From contig CASECZ010000001.1 in NCBI GenBank assembly GCA_949286725.1, positions 124,001 to 188,000 of the forward strand: a stretch of DNA of 64,000 nt, in the 5' to 3' direction. Positions within the stretch are counted from its first letter, which is position 1, and each line of letters begins with the position of its first letter. A model generated the notes under the pieces. That model saw nothing but the letters and a program-made list of their open reading frames with translations. It had not been told where the DNA came from and searched no databases. Positions 26,190 through 33,695 of the stretch are shown here, piece by piece. The stretch comes from an uncultured Clostridia bacterium. Its GTDB lineage: Bacteria; Bacillota; Clostridia; Christensenellales; CAG-917. A program made the translations under genes and the position numbers.

Positions 26190-26899
26190 TACTTCTTGTT
26201 TTTGAAATGCAACTCCCTGAGCCCTTCCACCTCGTCGCATATGGCTTTGAGGTTGCAGGTCGCACAATCGAAATTCATACCGCTGAGAACCTTGTTCAGC
26301 GTAAGCGTTATATCGTCGACTTTGCGCGCAAGCGCGCTCAACTGTGGGAATATGCCCAAATCTTCCGTGATGAAAATCATCGTCACGGCCTTTACGTGCG
26401 GATTTCTCCTGTACGCTTCAATGTATGCGTCGGCGACCTTGCGGAAGGTTATGCCTTCTTTGAGCGCCTCTGAGGACACGCGCACCTGTTCCCTTCTGTC
26501 AAGCGCGGATATGCGCGACATGACGCCTTTCAGGAACACGTCGTACGCCACAAACTCGACGTCCTTGATTGCGTTGTAGCACTTCATAGGGTCGTCGGAA
26601 AAGTCGTCTGCCTCGATAAGCACGATTTTGCCGAAGGGTACGTCGTGTTTCAGCTGTTGCAAGTCATTGCCGTAAACAAGGATTTTGTTGGCGGGGAAAA
26701 GTCCCCTGCCCGATGTGATTGCGGTAAAAGAGGCGGACGGCATCCCGCCGCCGCCGAGTTCGTACGCCGCGTCCTTCTGAAAAACGATTTCGTTGCGGTC
26801 GCTCGGCGTCCACACGTCTGCGCCGACCTCGTAAACGGTCGGTGTAAACGGTGCAAGCGCGGCGACGACGTCCTTGATTACTCCGTCGTAAAGTTCCAT
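26189..26899 (-). CDS. Unrecognised protein with a C-terminal CxxCx5C motif, last gene of the CooC/dehydratase-like operon
   Basis: A 236-residue soluble protein. Near the C-terminus CATCNLKAIC, followed by DEVEGLRELHFKNKK, looks like a metal or Fe-S site; no other cysteine cluster is present. The middle contains ADAYIEAYRRNPHVKAVTMIF and PQLSALARKVDDITLTLNKVL, which look helical. I do not recognise the family. Its place next to an ASKHA activator, two dehydratase-like proteins and a CooC-type ATPase suggests it is a further subunit or maturation factor. The start is ATG 26899; no clear ribosome site is seen, and a strong hairpin at 26915-26937 lies just before it. Confidence 0.6.
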   Translation of the reverse strand: MELYDGVIKDVVAALAPFTPTVYEVGADVWTPSDRNEIVFQKDAAYELGGGGMPSASFTAITSGRGLFPANKILVYGNDLQQLKHDVPFGKIVLIEADDFSDDPMKCYNAIKDVEFVAYDVFLKGVMSRISALDRREQVRVSSEALKEGITFRKVADAYIEAYRRNPHVKAVTMIFITEDLGIFPQLSALARKVDDITLTLNKVLSGMNFDCATCNLKAICDEVEGLRELHFKNKK

Positions 26900-26914
26900 A
26901 TGCAAAGCCGCGAC

Positions 26915-26937
26915 GGGGAGACGACGCGCGTCTCCCC
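26915..26937 (-). other. GC-rich hairpin between the 37-residue gene and the last gene of the operon
   Basis: GGGGAGACG and CGTCTCCCC form a perfect 9-bp stem with a 5-nt loop. No T-run follows, so it is not a normal terminator. It could protect or set apart parts of the message, or control translation of the gene starting at 26899. Confidence 0.6.
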
Positions 26938-26956
26938 TGCCGCATAAAACAGTGTG

Positions 26957-27070
26957 TCAGATTTTGTCTTCGACCTTCTTCTTGTCGAAGTGCTTTCCGA
27001 GCAGTTTGTAGACCACGGATATGAGTTTCATATCGAGGTTGAAGTAGTAGATGAGGAACAAGGTTATCAT
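26957..27070 (-). CDS. Small 37-residue protein within the CooC/dehydratase-like operon
   Basis: ATG 27070 is preceded by GGAGG at 6-7 nt spacing and lies 1 bp after the activator stop codon. The product starts MITLFLIYYFNLDMKLISVV and ends in KHFDKKKVEDKI: a hydrophobic first half and a strongly charged second half, suggesting a small membrane-associated or helical subunit. No family is recognised. The excellent ribosome site and close packing argue that it is a real gene. Confidence 0.65.
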   Translation of the reverse strand: MITLFLIYYFNLDMKLISVVYKLLGKHFDKKKVEDKI

Positions 27071-27071
27071 A

Positions 27072-27875
27072 TTATGCCTCCTGTGCCAGACCCTTTCTGC
27101 GTGCGTACTCGGCAGCACCCAGCGCGCCCATGAGCTGCGGGTCGATGTCGAGGTCGACGACTTTGATTTTCAGCACGTGTTCGATGGCGCGTTTGAGACC
27201 TTCGTTCTTCGCGCAGCCGCCCGTCAGGGTTATGCTGTCGGTCGCGCCCGCTTTCTTCGCCATGACGAAACAACGCTTTGCGACGGCAAGCTGAATGCCC
27301 GCCGCGATTTCCTCTCTGGGTTTGCCTTCGCCGACGAGGGTTATGACTTCGCTCTCCGCGAACACCGTGCACTGCGCCGTAATCGGAATGACGTTCTTCG
27401 CGCTGAGGGAGAGTTTGGAGAACTCGTCGAGAGTGACTTCGAAAGCGTTCGCCATGGATTCGAAGAATCTGCCCGTGCCTGCCGCGCACTTGTCGTTCAT
27501 GGCGAAGTTCTTGACGGTGCCGTCCTCTGCAATCGCTATGCCTTTGACGTCCTGACCACCGATGTCGATGATAGCTTTGACTTTGGGGTTGGTGACGTGC
27601 ACGCCCATTGCGTGGCAGCTGATTTCGGACACGTTCTCGTCCGCCTGCGGAACCTTGTTGCGTCCGTAGCCCGTACCGATGAGGTAAGTGAGGTCGCCTA
27701 TCGATTTGAGGTCGGGAACTTGTGCGATTGCGTCTTCGAGACCCGCTCTTGCGCTCTGCTCGCTGTTTATTTTGCTTCTTATGGTGTTGTGTGCGACGAT
27801 TTTGCCGTTCTCGTCGAGAATGACGGTTTTAGTGTAAGTAGAGCCGACGTCGCAGCCGCCGAAATATTTTTTCAT
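27072..27875 (-). CDS. ASKHA-type ATP-dependent activator (HgdC/BcrA/BadF family)
   Basis: Homodimeric ATPase bearing one [4Fe-4S] cluster that drives low-potential electrons into a 2-hydroxyacyl-CoA dehydratase or related reductase. The 267-residue protein has DVGSTYTKTVILD (phosphate 1), IIDIGGQDVKG (phosphate 2) and LTGGCAKNEG (adenosine); the cluster cysteines are in MNDKCAAGTGRF and ITAQCTVFAESEV. All key residues are present. It follows the 519-residue dehydratase-like gene by 12 bp. Confidence 0.93.
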   Translation of the reverse strand: MKKYFGGCDVGSTYTKTVILDENGKIVAHNTIRSKINSEQSARAGLEDAIAQVPDLKSIGDLTYLIGTGYGRNKVPQADENVSEISCHAMGVHVTNPKVKAIIDIGGQDVKGIAIAEDGTVKNFAMNDKCAAGTGRFFESMANAFEVTLDEFSKLSLSAKNVIPITAQCTVFAESEVITLVGEGKPREEIAAGIQLAVAKRCFVMAKKAGATDSITLTGGCAKNEGLKRAIEHVLKIKVVDLDIDPQLMGALGAAEYARRKGLAQEA

Positions 27876-27887
27876 AATAAATCTCCT

Positions 27888-29447
27888 TTACCAAGTCAGG
27901 TCGTCTTCGTAGTCCACCAACGTGGGGTCGAGCGGTTCTTCGCGGAAGACGGTTTTCATATATCTGTTGACGCTGTTTCTCATTTCCTTACGGGTGACGG
28001 TACGCCTGTCGCAAAGGTCGTGTTCGACCCAGATGAGGTGTATGCCGCGTTCTCTTGCCTGCTCTTCGAACAGTCCCTGCAACCCCGCCATGTTCTTGCA
28101 CGAAACGTGGCTGTACATGATGACTATGTTGGCGTTGAACTTCTTGCACATTCTCCAACATTCGTCAAGCACGTTCGCGTAACCGCCGTTGGTGTGCGAA
28201 CGCATGCTCATTCGCTCATACGCCTTGGCGAGGTCGATAAGCGAGGCTTCCTTGTCCTCGGTGTTGAAGAAGTGGTGCGACAGCATGCACTCCATGTCGA
28301 CGAGAACCTTTATGCCCCAGCAGTTCTGCGCCCAGTACGAGAAGTTGGAATAGTAGTGCGCGGGACAGCTCCACACTATTGCGCGGTGACGCGGCTTGAC
28401 GCCCGCCGCCTTGTCCTTTTCGTACTGCTTCATCATCATCTTGTAGACCTTCTTGTCCACTTTGAGGAAGGAGTCGTCGCGCGAGCCCGCAATCTGGAAC
28501 TCGAACATTCTGTGCAGCGCAAGCGCGGGACCGCAGACCTGCGGATAGTCCGTGCAGTTGATGTCCCACTTTTTGAGCATGTACTCCGTCTCTTCGTTGT
28601 AACGCTTCATGCAGGTGAAGTAGTTGTCCCAGTCGAATTTCTCGCCCGTCTGGTCCTCGATGAACTTAATGCAGGCTTTGATGTCCTTGACTGCGTACTC
28701 CTGCACTTCCGCCTCGTTGAAACGCACGGGAGGCGAAAGCGGATAGGTGGGAAGGTTGAAGTATCTCTCCTGGAATATGCTGGTCATAAGCGACCCGTCG
28801 CAAGGCATGGAACTGGAAATCAGGCACTTGCCGAGTTTGGGATAGTCGTTGACGACGGCACAACCGGCTTCGCAGGCGGGCAACGGACACACGTCGGCGG
28901 GCAAACCGTAGTTCTCGATTGCGTCGATGTACGGCAGGTTCGCCTGCTGGTCCATTTCGCCCGCGATGAATACGGGTATCATCTGCACCGAAAGCCCCAC
29001 AAGGTTGGGGAAACCGCACATTATCTGTATGGGCATCATCTCGTCGAAGAGGATTATCTTTTCGCTCTTCTTCTTCGCGCGCTTGCTCTTGCCGTTGAGG
29101 TTTGCGTCCGCGCCGAGGATGATTTTGGTCATCTTGATTGCGTAACTGCACATCGCCCAGAACTGCTCGTAGCATATGCGCAGTTCCGTTCCGCGCAGAC
29201 CTATCGTGTGTCTGTCCATAAACGCGGGCGTGGTGAGATAGGTCGACATCCAACGGTATTTGAACAGCGCCTTCACCAGCTGAACGGGATATCTCATGCT
29301 GAGTTTGATGAGAGCAAACCACGTTTTGAGCCAGCAACGGAAGTCGAACATCGTATCTCTGAAACCGCGCCACTCGCGGTGTTTCATCGCGATTTTGCCG
29401 TTATAGAGGTTGCCCAGACCTTTCTGTTTCTTTTCCTTCTTCTTCAT
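27888..29447 (-). CDS. 2-Hydroxyacyl-CoA dehydratase-like protein, large subunit
   Basis: A 519-residue member of the HgdA/HgdB/FldB/BcrB superfamily, which binds [4Fe-4S] or double-cubane clusters and is reduced by an ASKHA activator. Cysteine-bearing segments include VCPLPACEAGC, KCLISSSMPCDG, IVWSCPAHYYS and MYSHVSCKNMAG. The first 100 residues are basic and longer than in FldB-type subunits. No CoA-transferase or acyl-CoA dehydrogenase gene is near, so a fermentation role is not supported by context. The start overlaps the previous gene by 4 nt. Confidence 0.8.
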   Translation of the reverse strand: MKKKEKKQKGLGNLYNGKIAMKHREWRGFRDTMFDFRCWLKTWFALIKLSMRYPVQLVKALFKYRWMSTYLTTPAFMDRHTIGLRGTELRICYEQFWAMCSYAIKMTKIILGADANLNGKSKRAKKKSEKIILFDEMMPIQIMCGFPNLVGLSVQMIPVFIAGEMDQQANLPYIDAIENYGLPADVCPLPACEAGCAVVNDYPKLGKCLISSSMPCDGSLMTSIFQERYFNLPTYPLSPPVRFNEAEVQEYAVKDIKACIKFIEDQTGEKFDWDNYFTCMKRYNEETEYMLKKWDINCTDYPQVCGPALALHRMFEFQIAGSRDDSFLKVDKKVYKMMMKQYEKDKAAGVKPRHRAIVWSCPAHYYSNFSYWAQNCWGIKVLVDMECMLSHHFFNTEDKEASLIDLAKAYERMSMRSHTNGGYANVLDECWRMCKKFNANIVIMYSHVSCKNMAGLQGLFEEQARERGIHLIWVEHDLCDRRTVTRKEMRNSVNRYMKTVFREEPLDPTLVDYEDDLTW

Positions 29448-30640
29448 CTGGCTTTGCCTCCCTTGTTGATTTTCTTGATTTCGAGGCTTTCGACGAACGC
29501 CTGGAAACGCGTTCTCAGCTGACCCGAGGTTCTGGACATGTACGGACGGTCAACGGACAGAGTGGGAATGCCGAACTCTTCGCTTGCGATATGGCTCGCC
29601 AGCGCGCGTTCGTAACCCCAGTAGTCGCAGAACTTAATCTGCTCGTATATCGCACCGTCCGCGCCGTACTCTTTGACGGCGTCCTTGACGAAGTTCCATC
29701 TCTGGTTCTTCTTCTCCGCGCTGACGTATCTCGGACACATGCTCGTCACCATATAATGGCGGCAAATCTGGTCGAGTGCGGGTTCGTCGTCGGTGAGCAC
29801 GATTTCCTCCCTGCCGGGGGTGGAACCGTAACAGTATCTGTCCATAACGACGAGCGCGCCGCTCTCTTCGATGAGCTTCGTAAGGTCGGGGTCGTCGATT
29901 TCGCTGCCGATAAGCACGACGCGCGCGCGGAATTTGCTCTTGGCGTCGGGTTCTCTCGTTTTGAGTTCTTCGAGAGTTTCGCGCAACTTGTCGACTATTA
30001 GATACTTCGGGCAAACGTAAGTCACCAGCGTTATTATATGGAACTCGTAACCCGTAATCGGCGGATTGGGCAGTTTGCGCATATTGCCGATTTCGGTGAG
30101 TATGCGGCAGACTTCGTTGTGCTCCGCAACCGCTTTCCTTATCGAGGCGTCGGACACGTCAACGCCGTATCTCTCTTTCAGCGGCGTGAGAATTTTCATT
30201 TCAAGCTGCTGTTTGAGGTGCGGCACGGCGCCTTCGTCGACCTTACAGGGAATGTCGACGTGGCTCACGAAGAACTTTTCGTTTTCAACCAGTTTCTGGA
30301 TTTCGATGTTCTCCATACAGCGGTTCATCTGCGCGCAGGCGTCGACGCCGGCAAGCGCGTCGAGGAAGTTGTATCCGCCTTCGATCGCACGTTCCAGCAA
30401 AGCGCGGCAGTACTCGCACGTATAGTTTGACATATAATACGTCGCAAGGTCCATCGAGCCCGTTTTCGGAGCGCGTATTCTCGTGGAGACGCAGTTGCCG
30501 ATGTTGAGCAACACTTCGGGCATATGGTAACAGGTGTATCCCACTATGACCTTGCCGTCCGCTTTCGCCTGTCGCATCAACTCGTTGTTGGCGTCTTCGA
30601 GCAGCCTCTCGAAATAAATCAAGTGCTTTAAGTCTTTCAA
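29444..30640 (-). CDS. 2-Hydroxyacyl-CoA dehydratase-like protein, small subunit
   Basis: A 398-residue member of the same superfamily as the 519-residue neighbour. Typical segments are VGYTCYHMPEVLL near the N-terminus, NYTCEYCRALLE, GVDACAQMNRC, the TSMCPRYVSAEKKNQRW segment, and IKFCDYWGYE, which carry the likely cluster cysteines. The start is TTG 30640, because AGGAGG lies 5 nt upstream and no ATG fits; the frame is open far upstream but there overlaps the ATPase gene. It probably pairs with the 519-residue protein, as HgdA does with HgdB. Confidence 0.8.
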   Translation of the reverse strand: MKDLKHLIYFERLLEDANNELMRQAKADGKVIVGYTCYHMPEVLLNIGNCVSTRIRAPKTGSMDLATYYMSNYTCEYCRALLERAIEGGYNFLDALAGVDACAQMNRCMENIEIQKLVENEKFFVSHVDIPCKVDEGAVPHLKQQLEMKILTPLKERYGVDVSDASIRKAVAEHNEVCRILTEIGNMRKLPNPPITGYEFHIITLVTYVCPKYLIVDKLRETLEELKTREPDAKSKFRARVVLIGSEIDDPDLTKLIEESGALVVMDRYCYGSTPGREEIVLTDDEPALDQICRHYMVTSMCPRYVSAEKKNQRWNFVKDAVKEYGADGAIYEQIKFCDYWGYERALASHIASEEFGIPTLSVDRPYMSRTSGQLRTRFQAFVESLEIKKINKGGKAR

Positions 30641-30654
30641 AATTTCCTCCTTGT

Positions 30655-31419
30655 TTACAGTATTCCGAGCGCGTAAAGAGCCTGTTCGGCACCTTTTACG
30701 ACGGGCGAACCGTCGGGCAGGTCGAACACGCTTTTCCCGCATATATCGAAATATTGCAGATTTGCATCGTCGGGGATATAGGCAAGCACAGGTATGCCGC
30801 CCAAATCCAACACGTCTTTCAGCGCGGCGTCGTTCATACGGTTGACCACGACGCCCGCCTTCTCGTACATCACGAGCTCGTCGGCGACGGACAGAATGGT
30901 CTTCACCACCTGCGTGCCCTTCTTGCTCGGGTCGGTGACAAGCACAAGGTGCGTCACCTTCTCCATAACGCGGCGGTTTATCTGTTCTATGCCCGCCTCG
31001 CCGTCTATGACCACGATGTCGAACTCGTCCGACAAAATGGATATGACCTCTTTGAGATACGAATTGACCTTGCAGTAGCAACCCGCCGCTTCGGGTCTGC
31101 CCACCGCTATAAAGGAAAAACCGTCCGCTTCGACAAGCGTATCGAAAATGCGGAAACGCGCTTCGTTCAGCAGTTCGATTGCGTCGCGCGTATTGCCCTT
31201 TTCCACGTTGGTGACAATGGCTTTGCGAATGTCGTCGATTGTGCTTTCGGGTTGAATGCCCAACGCCGTGGACAAACCGATTGCAGGGTCGGCGTCAATG
31301 GCAAGAATTCTTTTGTCGGGAAATTTCGAAACAAGTACTTTGACAAAAGAAGCGGACAACGAAGTTTTGCCCACTCCGCCTTTGCCGGCAAAAGCAATGA
31401 TAACCTTACCGTCGGACAT
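30655..31419 (-). CDS. CooC/AcsF-type P-loop ATPase
   Basis: A 254-residue SIMIBI-class ATPase. The deviant Walker A is AGKGGVGKTSLSA at residues 11-23. The segment GRPEAAGCYCKVN has the CxC pair that binds metal at the dimer interface in CooC and AcsF, the nickel-insertion ATPases of CO dehydrogenase and acetyl-CoA synthase. No CO dehydrogenase or acetyl-CoA synthase gene is in the window; instead it leads the operon of dehydratase-like proteins, so its client may be one of those. GGAGG precedes ATG 31419. Confidence 0.88.
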   Translation of the reverse strand: MSDGKVIIAFAGKGGVGKTSLSASFVKVLVSKFPDKRILAIDADPAIGLSTALGIQPESTIDDIRKAIVTNVEKGNTRDAIELLNEARFRIFDTLVEADGFSFIAVGRPEAAGCYCKVNSYLKEVISILSDEFDIVVIDGEAGIEQINRRVMEKVTHLVLVTDPSKKGTQVVKTILSVADELVMYEKAGVVVNRMNDAALKDVLDLGGIPVLAYIPDDANLQYFDICGKSVFDLPDGSPVVKGAEQALYALGIL

Positions 31420-31479
31420 CTGACCTCCACTTTATCGCGCAAACGCGCGCTAAGAAAATCCAATGAAATTTATGCAATA

Positions 31480-31508
31480 ATTATACAATATACAAATTTG
31501 CGTGTCCA
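31480..31508 (-). promoter_or_regulatory. Promoter of the CooC/dehydratase-like operon
   Basis: Minus-strand -35 TGGACA (31508-31503) and -10 TATAAT (31485-31480) with 17-nt spacing. The leader to the ATPase start is about 55 nt. Confidence 0.75.
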
Positions 31509-31617
31509 TACGCAAATCGCAAATTTCGGCCGTCGATATTGCACAAAATCACGCCTATGTCGTCATATCCGCACCCCGGCTTCCAAACCGCGCCGCACCA
31601 TAGGGTGCTGTTTGTTT

Positions 31618-31662
31618 GCTTATTGCTTCGCCTTTTGCGTAAACGCAAGGCGGGCAATAAGC
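31618..31662. other. Long inverted repeat near the tRNA-Leu repeats
   Basis: GCTTATTGC at 31618-31626 pairs with GCAATAAGC at 31654-31662, and an inner CGCCTTTTGC pairs with GCAAGGCG around a short loop. It forms a hairpin of about 45 nt just outside the 139-bp repeats. It may be a terminator for transcription coming from the tRNA side. The stretch 31509-31617 shows nothing I can name. Confidence 0.5.
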
Positions 31663-31684
31663 AAGAGGGTTGTTTTTGCTCGTT

Positions 31685-31823
31685 GGTGCCGGTGGAAGGA
31701 CTCGTAAGGAGCGCAGCGACGGAATAGCGATTGCTGCGAGTGTGCGAGCCAATCGCGTCAGCGTCAGGTAAGAGTCCGACCGCGGCTATAAAAAACCCCT
31801 CGCTTGTTTGCGAGGGGTTGCGT
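31685..31823. repeat. 139-bp tandem repeat, copy 1 (contains a tRNA-Leu 3'-end copy and a terminator)
   Basis: Begins with GGTGCCGG, the same bases that form the 3' end of the neighbouring tRNA-Leu on the other strand, and ends with an exact copy of the tRNA terminator hairpin (31794-31819). It differs from copy 2 at only a few bases. The ends form an inverted repeat: GCCGGTGG with GGACTC at the left, and GAGTCC with GACCGCGGC at the right. Inside, GCGATTG and CAATCGC form a further hairpin. No protein frame is credible. Confidence 0.8.
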
Positions 31824-31962
31824 GGTGCCGGCGGAAGGGCTCGTAAGGAGCACAGCGACGGAATAGCGATTGCTGCGAGTAAGCGAGCCAATCGCGTCAG
31901 CGTCAGGTAAGAGTCCGACCACGGCTATAAAAAACCCCTCGCTTGTTTGCGAGGGGTTGCGT
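31824..31962. repeat. 139-bp tandem repeat, copy 2, adjoining tRNA-Leu
   Basis: Same unit as copy 1, starting GGTGCCGG at 31824; the third GGTGCCGG at 31963 is the true tRNA 3' end, again 139 bp further on. The array therefore grows from the tRNA gene: each unit carries a partial 3' tRNA end, a structured middle of about 70 nt and the terminator. Confidence 0.8.
31933..31958 (-). terminator. Terminator of tRNA-Leu (copied at 31794-31819)
   Basis: AACCCCTCGC and GCGAGGGGTT form a perfect 10-bp stem with a 6-nt loop, followed by TTTTAT on the minus strand. It lies just past the tRNA 3' end, and an identical copy sits 139 bp further. Confidence 0.85.
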
Positions 31963-32048
31963 GGTGCCGGTGGTCGGACTCGAACCGACACGGATTTTAC
32001 TCCACAGGATTTTGAGTCCAGCGCGTCTGCCAGTTTCACCACACCGGC
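31962..32048 (-). tRNA. tRNA-Leu, anticodon CAA
   Basis: The 87-nt cloverleaf is complete. The acceptor GCCGGTG pairs with CACCGGC, the T arm is GTCGG-TTCGAGT-CCGAC, and a long variable arm marks it as class II. The anticodon loop CTCAAAA gives anticodon CAA, reading TTG codons. The 3' CCA is encoded. The anticodon stem has one T-T mismatch. Confidence 0.95.
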
Positions 32049-32109
32049 GCAAGTGATAATATAGCACAGTTTTTCGCCTTAATCAAGCGTTTTGTCCTTT
32101 TCTTGCGTA

Positions 32110-32138
32110 TTGACATCGATTTTTCGCTTTGTTACAAT
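32110..32138 (+). promoter_or_regulatory. Promoter of the MFS transporter gene
   Basis: -35 TTGACA (32110-32115) and -10 TACAAT (32133-32138) with 17-nt spacing, about 25 bp before the start codon. Confidence 0.8.
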
Positions 32139-32163
32139 ATTTTGGTAAAAAGGGGGTATTTTT

Positions 32164-33618
32164 ATGGAAAATTCCTTTGCCGCACCTCGAAAGTCCACCC
32201 CTCTGGGCGGAAAAATCTGGACAAACGCCTTGCTTTTCGGTCTTATCGGTCAAATTGCATGGGTGGTCGAAAACATGTACTTCGCCACCTTTGCGCAAAA
32301 ACTTTTCGCTGAGACTTCCAAGTTCGGGAATATGTATTACACGGCGACCACGCTGATGGTCATATTCTCCGCAATCACCGCGACGGTGACCACCATTTTC
32401 ATGGGCGGATTGTGCGACAAAATCGGCAAGCGCAAGCCTTTTATAACCATAGGTTATATTTTCTGGGGCGCAACCATTATGCTGTTTGCCGCAATACCCA
32501 TTGACTTTACGTCAAGCGAAGGCGGGCTTATCATCGCCCTGCTGGTCATATTCGACTGCATAATGACCTTTGCGGGGTCGACGGCAAACGACGCAGCATT
32601 CAATGCGTGGGTGGCAGACGTCACCGACGTCACCAACCGCGGCAAGGTCAACACCATACTTTCAATCATGCCCGTGCTCGCCACGGTGGTGACGATAGTA
32701 ATCGCCATGTTCACCTTCGACAAAGGCAACTACACGATATTCTTCATCGTGCTGGGCGTCATTCCGATGGTGACGGGCGTACTCTCTGCGTTTATGTTGA
32801 AGGACGCGCCGGGTGTTGTCAAAAACAGCAATCCCAATTATCTGAAAGAAACTTTCTACGGGTTCCGTCCCTCCGTCATCAAAAGCAACAAGATGATGTA
32901 CGTCGCTCTGTCCGCTCTCTGCCTCATCGGCATAGCGCAACAGACGTTCATGTCTTATCTCATCAGTTTCGTGACCGTGACGCTTGGCATAACGGACTAC
33001 CTCGTTCCGCTTGCCGTCATCATAGTCGTGTCGGCGATAATCACGGGCGTTATGGGTGTATTGTTCGACAAATTCGGCAGAAAGAATTTCTACATTCCAC
33101 TCGTGGGTGTCATCGTAATCGGTACGCTGGTCGTCTATCTTATGGAGTTTATGCCCACATCGTCCTACCTGCCCGTCCTGTACGTGGGCGGCATAGTGAT
33201 GCTGGGTTCCATGCTGTGCATTGCGGGCGCGCTGACGGCGGCGTTTCAGGACTATATCCCCAAAGGCTGCGAAGGCAGATTCCAGGGCGTGAGAATGTGT
33301 TTCACGGTGCTTATCCCGATGATTATAGGTCCGATAATCTCGCTGATAATCGGCATGAATTCCTTCGACGCCATGGACAGCTCGGTTACGCATCCCCCGT
33401 TCAGCATCTTCCTTGCCGCGGCGGTGGTTGCCCTGCTTGCCATAATACCCGTCATCTTCGTGCGTAAGGACGCCGACAGACTGCGCGCCGAACTGCTCGC
33501 ACGCAAGTCCGAAGAACAGTCGGAAGAAGAGAACGCGGAGCAAGCCGAAGCCGAGCCCGAAATCATCAACGTGGATATACCCTCCTTCGACGACGAGAAC
33601 AAACAGTCCGAAGAATAA
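32164..33618 (+). CDS. MFS transporter, sugar/cation-symporter (GPH)-like
   Basis: Membrane transporter of 484 residues with about 12 membrane segments. The loop MGGLCDKIGKRKPFITIGY after the second membrane segment is the D-R/K-x-G-R/K signature, and VLFDKFGRKNFYIPL repeats it in the second half. An Asp near the N-terminal helices and the general layout resemble the glycoside-pentoside-hexuronide group. The C-terminus is a cytoplasmic acidic tail of about 50 residues, rich in Glu. GGGGG lies 7 nt before ATG 32164. The substrate is unknown; no sugar-metabolism gene is beside it. Confidence 0.82.
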   Translation: MENSFAAPRKSTPLGGKIWTNALLFGLIGQIAWVVENMYFATFAQKLFAETSKFGNMYYTATTLMVIFSAITATVTTIFMGGLCDKIGKRKPFITIGYIFWGATIMLFAAIPIDFTSSEGGLIIALLVIFDCIMTFAGSTANDAAFNAWVADVTDVTNRGKVNTILSIMPVLATVVTIVIAMFTFDKGNYTIFFIVLGVIPMVTGVLSAFMLKDAPGVVKNSNPNYLKETFYGFRPSVIKSNKMMYVALSALCLIGIAQQTFMSYLISFVTVTLGITDYLVPLAVIIVVSAIITGVMGVLFDKFGRKNFYIPLVGVIVIGTLVVYLMEFMPTSSYLPVLYVGGIVMLGSMLCIAGALTAAFQDYIPKGCEGRFQGVRMCFTVLIPMIIGPIISLIIGMNSFDAMDSSVTHPPFSIFLAAAVVALLAIIPVIFVRKDADRLRAELLARKSEEQSEEENAEQAEAEPEIINVDIPSFDDENKQSEE

Positions 33619-33637
33619 TCCGAACTGACAATATGAC

Positions 33638-33663
33638 AAAACCCCGACTTGGTCGGGGTTTTT
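33638..33663. terminator. Bidirectional terminator between the MFS gene and metA
   Basis: AAACCCCGAC and GTCGGGGTTT form a 10-bp stem around TTG, with A and T runs at both ends, between two convergent genes. Confidence 0.88.
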
Positions 33664-33695
33664 CGTTATTGTAAACTCTGTTTTTCGCTATTCGG

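Noticed and set aside
31509..31891. Short minus-strand open frames between the CooC promoter and the tRNA
   Set aside because: They run through the repeats, share no likeness with proteins and have no ribosome sites.
31685..31962. The tandem repeats as a CRISPR array
   Set aside because: The unit is 139 bp with no short repeat/unique spacer pattern and no cas genes; the repeats are whole copies that include tRNA and terminator sequence.
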